Assembly: GCA_947504275.1 (NCBI GenBank)
Contig: CANNHA010000003.1
Span: 1 to 52,647, forward strand
Reading direction: 5' to 3'
From: Flavobacteriales bacterium
GTDB taxonomy: Bacteria; Bacteroidota; Bacteroidia; Flavobacteriales_D; Sanyastnellaceae
DNA: 52,647 nucleotides
Position 1 is the first letter of the stretch. Each line of letters starts with the position of its first letter. The translations under genes were made by a program, and so were the position numbers. The notes beneath the pieces were generated by a model, which was not told the DNA's origin, did not search any database, and worked only from the letters and a program-made list of their open reading frames with translations. Positions 50,550-52,647 of this stretch are shown here, in pieces.

Positions 50550-51055
50550 TTCACACTCCACTTTTTAATGCCCAACCACCATAAAAAAATCACAAAACCG
50601 TAAACCACTATGGTAAAAGTGTAATCATGATTGAAAGCCAAAGATTGGGGGTAATATTTGGTAATGATGGCCAAACTTACGATTCTTATCACATTCACAC
50701 CTTCAATGGCCAGGATGAGCAGCGGTAGTGTTGCAAACTTCCAAAATTTATTAAGCGGTAGAAAAATCCAAACACTGAGAAATACCCAAACCACCATCCA
50801 GCCGTCACAGTTGGGAGAGACCCAAACGCCAACGCTATTCTCTATTTGAATCGTGTAGAAAAGTGATGTTAGGTGTGTTTTGGTAACAAATCCCAAATGC
50901 TGTATTACCCATTCAGAAGCCACTACCAGTAAATGGATAAGGTGCTCATCCATTTTTGTTTTGGGCAATAAAAAAGACTCGTAAAACACGAGTCCTATAA
51001 GATAAAATGCCAAAACGGAAAAAATGAACTTTAACAGATCATTGTTCCATCTCAT
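50546..51055 (-). CDS. Exosortase (small Bacteroidota type, XrtF/XrtX-like)
   Basis: 169 residues with about five membrane helices. The exosortase catalytic triad is visible in the correct order and spacing: Cys 83 in VSPNCDGWMVVWVFLS, Arg 124 in EGVNVIRIVSLAI and His 143 in LAFNHDYTFTIVVYG. Exosortases are inner-membrane cysteine proteases that cut C-terminal sorting signals and pass the protein on for surface attachment. The start at 51055 forms an ATGA overlap with the gene of the tiny sorting-signal protein. The subtype is not certain. A Wzz-like polysaccharide gene lies on the other side of the promoter region, the usual company of exosortases. Confidence 0.85.
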   Translation of the reverse strand: MRWNNDLLKFIFSVLAFYLIGLVFYESFLLPKTKMDEHLIHLLVVASEWVIQHLGFVTKTHLTSLFYTIQIENSVGVWVSPNCDGWMVVWVFLSVWIFLPLNKFWKFATLPLLILAIEGVNVIRIVSLAIITKYYPQSLAFNHDYTFTIVVYGFVIFLWWLGIKKWSVK

Positions 51056-51261
51056 TTCTGTTGATTGCGTTTTTCTTTTAGCCATTTGGCACCACCCAAT
51101 GCAATACCCGATGCCAAGAGAATACCAACACCTCCGTCGATTGGAATAGGACATGGTCCAAACTCGCCGCCACAAGGAATCTCGCCGCCACCCGGATCTG
51201 GCAATGCAAATGCAACCGCCGACACAGTCAGAAATAGCAGAGTTAATAGTTTAATCTTCAT
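51052..51261 (-). CDS. Tiny exosortase substrate with PID-type C-terminal sorting signal
   Basis: 69 residues. Signal peptide (KLLTLLFLTVSAVAFA, cut after A19), then a short Gly/Pro-rich segment with Cys 30 and Cys 37 (LPDPGGGEIPCGGEFGPC). Next comes the sorting signal: motif PIPIDGG (38-44), a hydrophobic helix (VGILLASGIALGGAKWL) and a basic tail (KEKRNQQK). This is the architecture of PEP-CTERM-like signals, and PIDGG is the variant found in Bacteroidota. After both cuts only about 20 residues would remain. Coupled by ATGA to the exosortase gene. The TATATTTG box 22 bases upstream is its likely promoter. Confidence 0.82.
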   Translation of the reverse strand: MKIKLLTLLFLTVSAVAFALPDPGGGEIPCGGEFGPCPIPIDGGVGILLASGIALGGAKWLKEKRNQQK

Positions 51262-51283
51262 TTTTTTATGAACGTTGAATTTA

Positions 51284-51291
51284 CAAATATA
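51284..51291 (-). promoter_or_regulatory. -7 box of the exosortase operon
   Basis: Minus-strand TATATTTG, perfect TAnnTTTG, 22 bases before the ATG at 51261, giving a leader of about 15-18 bases. Confidence 0.5.
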
Positions 51292-51358
51292 AGCAAGTCA
51301 CAAAATCCCACATCATTTGGTTGATATATTGTCACAGAATTCCAATGATTGAAGCAAA

Positions 51359-51366
51359 TACTTTTG
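51359..51366 (+). promoter_or_regulatory. -7 box of the Wzz-like gene
   Basis: TACTTTTG, perfect TAnnTTTG, 24 bases before the ATG at 51391. It faces away from the exosortase promoter 67 bases to the left. Confidence 0.5.
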
Positions 51367-51390
51367 CATATTGCGGTATTATAAAAGAGA

Positions 51391-52647
51391 ATGAGCAAAG
51401 CAGGCAAATCTGGTTTTTTAGATGCTGAAGATTTAATACCAGTCATTAAATTTATCAACAAGAACTGGATTCTCATTCCCATTTTTTGCTCCGTTTCTTT
51501 TGTTATTGCTTACTTCTATAGCAATAGAATGCCTGATATATATGGTGCTCGAGCGGAAATCCTGTTAAAGTCCAACGAGACGTATAACTACCAGAGTAAA
51601 CTTTATTCCAATCTTGGATATTACTCTGTTATTCAAGATATCGCCAATCAAAAAAGGGTTATCGCATCCAAAGATTTAATCGGGCGCGTGATTGATAAGC
51701 TGAATTTTAACATTAGCTATTACATCGTTGGTCGTATAAAAACCGCTCAAGTTTCCAACTTTGGATCGATGAACATCATCTGCGATTGGAAAAATTTCAA
51801 TCCTCGCATGCGCAATATGGCTTTTTTTATCAAAGTCATTGATGAAACAAGATACCAGCTTTCATTTGATGCACGCGGCGTTAAGTTTTTCAAAGAATGC
51901 GAGTTTAATAAACCTGTTAAAGATGGACAGATCCAGCTTCAGGTAGATTTGGCCGAAGGAATCAATGCAGAAGAATTTGAGTTGATCAAAGAGCAGACAT
52001 ACAAATTTATAGTTCACACCCGTGACCAATTAATAAGTAAATACGCTTCCGCTGTTTCAGTAGCCAACAACAATTACTCCAGCATTCTAACCTTATCCAT
52101 CAATGACGGATTAGCCGAGAATGCGCAACAATTCTTGGACACCCTCACCAAAGAGTACATTCATCAGACGATAGAAAATCAAATTGAAATCAACGAAAAC
52201 ACCTTGCGTTTCATTGATAAACAAATCAGCCAAATGACCCACATTATTGATTCATTGGAGCTCATTCTTGACTCTTACTCAGATGACAATGAAGTTGTGG
52301 ATTTATCACAAAAAGAACAAAGTGCCTTCAATCAACTCTCCAAAGCGCAAGAAGCGCTGGCTGAAATTGAGATTCAGGTCAGCAGCATCGAAAAAATACA
52401 ATCCTCCTTTGGAGACATTAATTCATCGGATTTGATACCATCCGTATTTGCCAACACCTATGAGGATGGCAATCTCCAAAACATGATCACCAAAGTTCTA
52501 GAGTTAAAACAACGCAGACATAACTTTTTGATGGATGTAACACCGCAGGACTCCCGGATTGTTAGGATAGACAATGAATTGAACGGCTTAACCAAAAACA
52601 TTAATCAGCATATCTCTGATCTAAAGAAAATGTTATTGGTCAAAAAA
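51391..52647 (+). CDS. Wzz/Wzc-like chain-length protein, N-terminal part (partial)
   Basis: 419 codons are open from the ATG at 51391 to the right edge. Near the N-terminus is one membrane helix (WILIPIFCSVSFVIAYFYS), then a Wzz domain (PDIYGARAEILLKSNETY) and a long periplasmic part with coiled-coil segments (TLRFIDKQISQMTHIIDSLE; SKAQEALAEIEIQVSSIEKI). This is the layout of polysaccharide co-polymerases; many Bacteroidota members continue into a tyrosine-kinase domain, which would be beyond the edge. It controls exopolysaccharide chain length at the inner membrane. Its place next to an exosortase fits a combined polysaccharide/protein-sorting locus. Confidence 0.87.
   Translation, partial: MSKAGKSGFLDAEDLIPVIKFINKNWILIPIFCSVSFVIAYFYSNRMPDIYGARAEILLKSNETYNYQSKLYSNLGYYSVIQDIANQKRVIASKDLIGRVIDKLNFNISYYIVGRIKTAQVSNFGSMNIICDWKNFNPRMRNMAFFIKVIDETRYQLSFDARGVKFFKECEFNKPVKDGQIQLQVDLAEGINAEEFELIKEQTYKFIVHTRDQLISKYASAVSVANNNYSSILTLSINDGLAENAQQFLDTLTKEYIHQTIENQIEINENTLRFIDKQISQMTHIIDSLELILDSYSDDNEVVDLSQKEQSAFNQLSKAQEALAEIEIQVSSIEKIQSSFGDINSSDLIPSVFANTYEDGNLQNMITKVLELKQRRHNFLMDVTPQDSRIVRIDNELNGLTKNINQHISDLKKMLLVKK

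Overview
The window reads as a chromosomal segment of a Bacteroidota bacterium, most likely Flavobacteriales. The evidence is a TonB-dependent receptor, a protein with a gliding-motility/type IX secretion (type B) C-terminal sorting domain, a PorG-like DUF6089 barrel, an Omp28/DUF6029 pair, FISUMP and TolB-propeller outer-membrane proteins, a Bacteroidota exosortase, and promoter elements of the Bacteroidota type (TAnnTTTG). Shine-Dalgarno sites are almost absent. No rRNA, tRNA, prophage or CRISPR array was seen.

Layout. 1-3.8 kb: end of an EamA-type permease, then a TolC gene and an unusual gene joining an ABC-exporter membrane domain to an HlyD adaptor with no ATPase. 3.9-8 kb: two unknown proteins, aminopeptidase P, an LRR protein and RibF. 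8-10.6 kb: a TPP riboswitch in front of a TonB-dependent receptor, marking it as a probable thiamine transporter. 10.7-11.6 kb: a REP-associated tyrosine transposase beside a cluster of its likely REP palindromes. 11.6-21.3 kb: glycosyltransferase, VPS10/BNR-type exported protein, DUF6029/Omp28/PorT-like outer-membrane operon, phosphohexomutase and RfbD. 21.4-25.5 kb: an AT-rich accessory patch with a possible GIY-YIG nuclease and partner, a FISUMP surface protein and a divergent regulator-like protein. 25.5-32.5 kb: seven genes in a row with no intergenic bases (CorC-like, small membrane protein, LptC, FadL-like, CoaX, T9SS cargo, nitronate monooxygenase-like). 32.6-36.8 kb: PorG-like protein and a TolB-propeller/barrel protein. 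36.9-50 kb: MBL hydrolase, PhoR/PhoB-like two-component system, SDRs, VOC protein, acyltransferase, MsbA-like exporter, MarR-YceI operon, nitroreductase and M28 peptidase. 50-52.6 kb: an exosortase operon with its own tiny sorting-signal substrate, divergent from a Wzz-like polysaccharide gene that runs off the end.

Four things stand out. (1) A -7 box lies exactly four bases before the start codon in ten genes, which predicts leaderless mRNAs. (2) The exosortase is translationally coupled to a 69-residue substrate whose mature part would be only about 20 residues with two cysteines. (3) An ABC membrane domain is fused to HlyD without an ATPase. (4) The riboswitch allows a substrate to be assigned to the TonB receptor. 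Genes are tightly packed: ATGA/TGATG overlaps are common, and several convergent genes overlap tail to tail.
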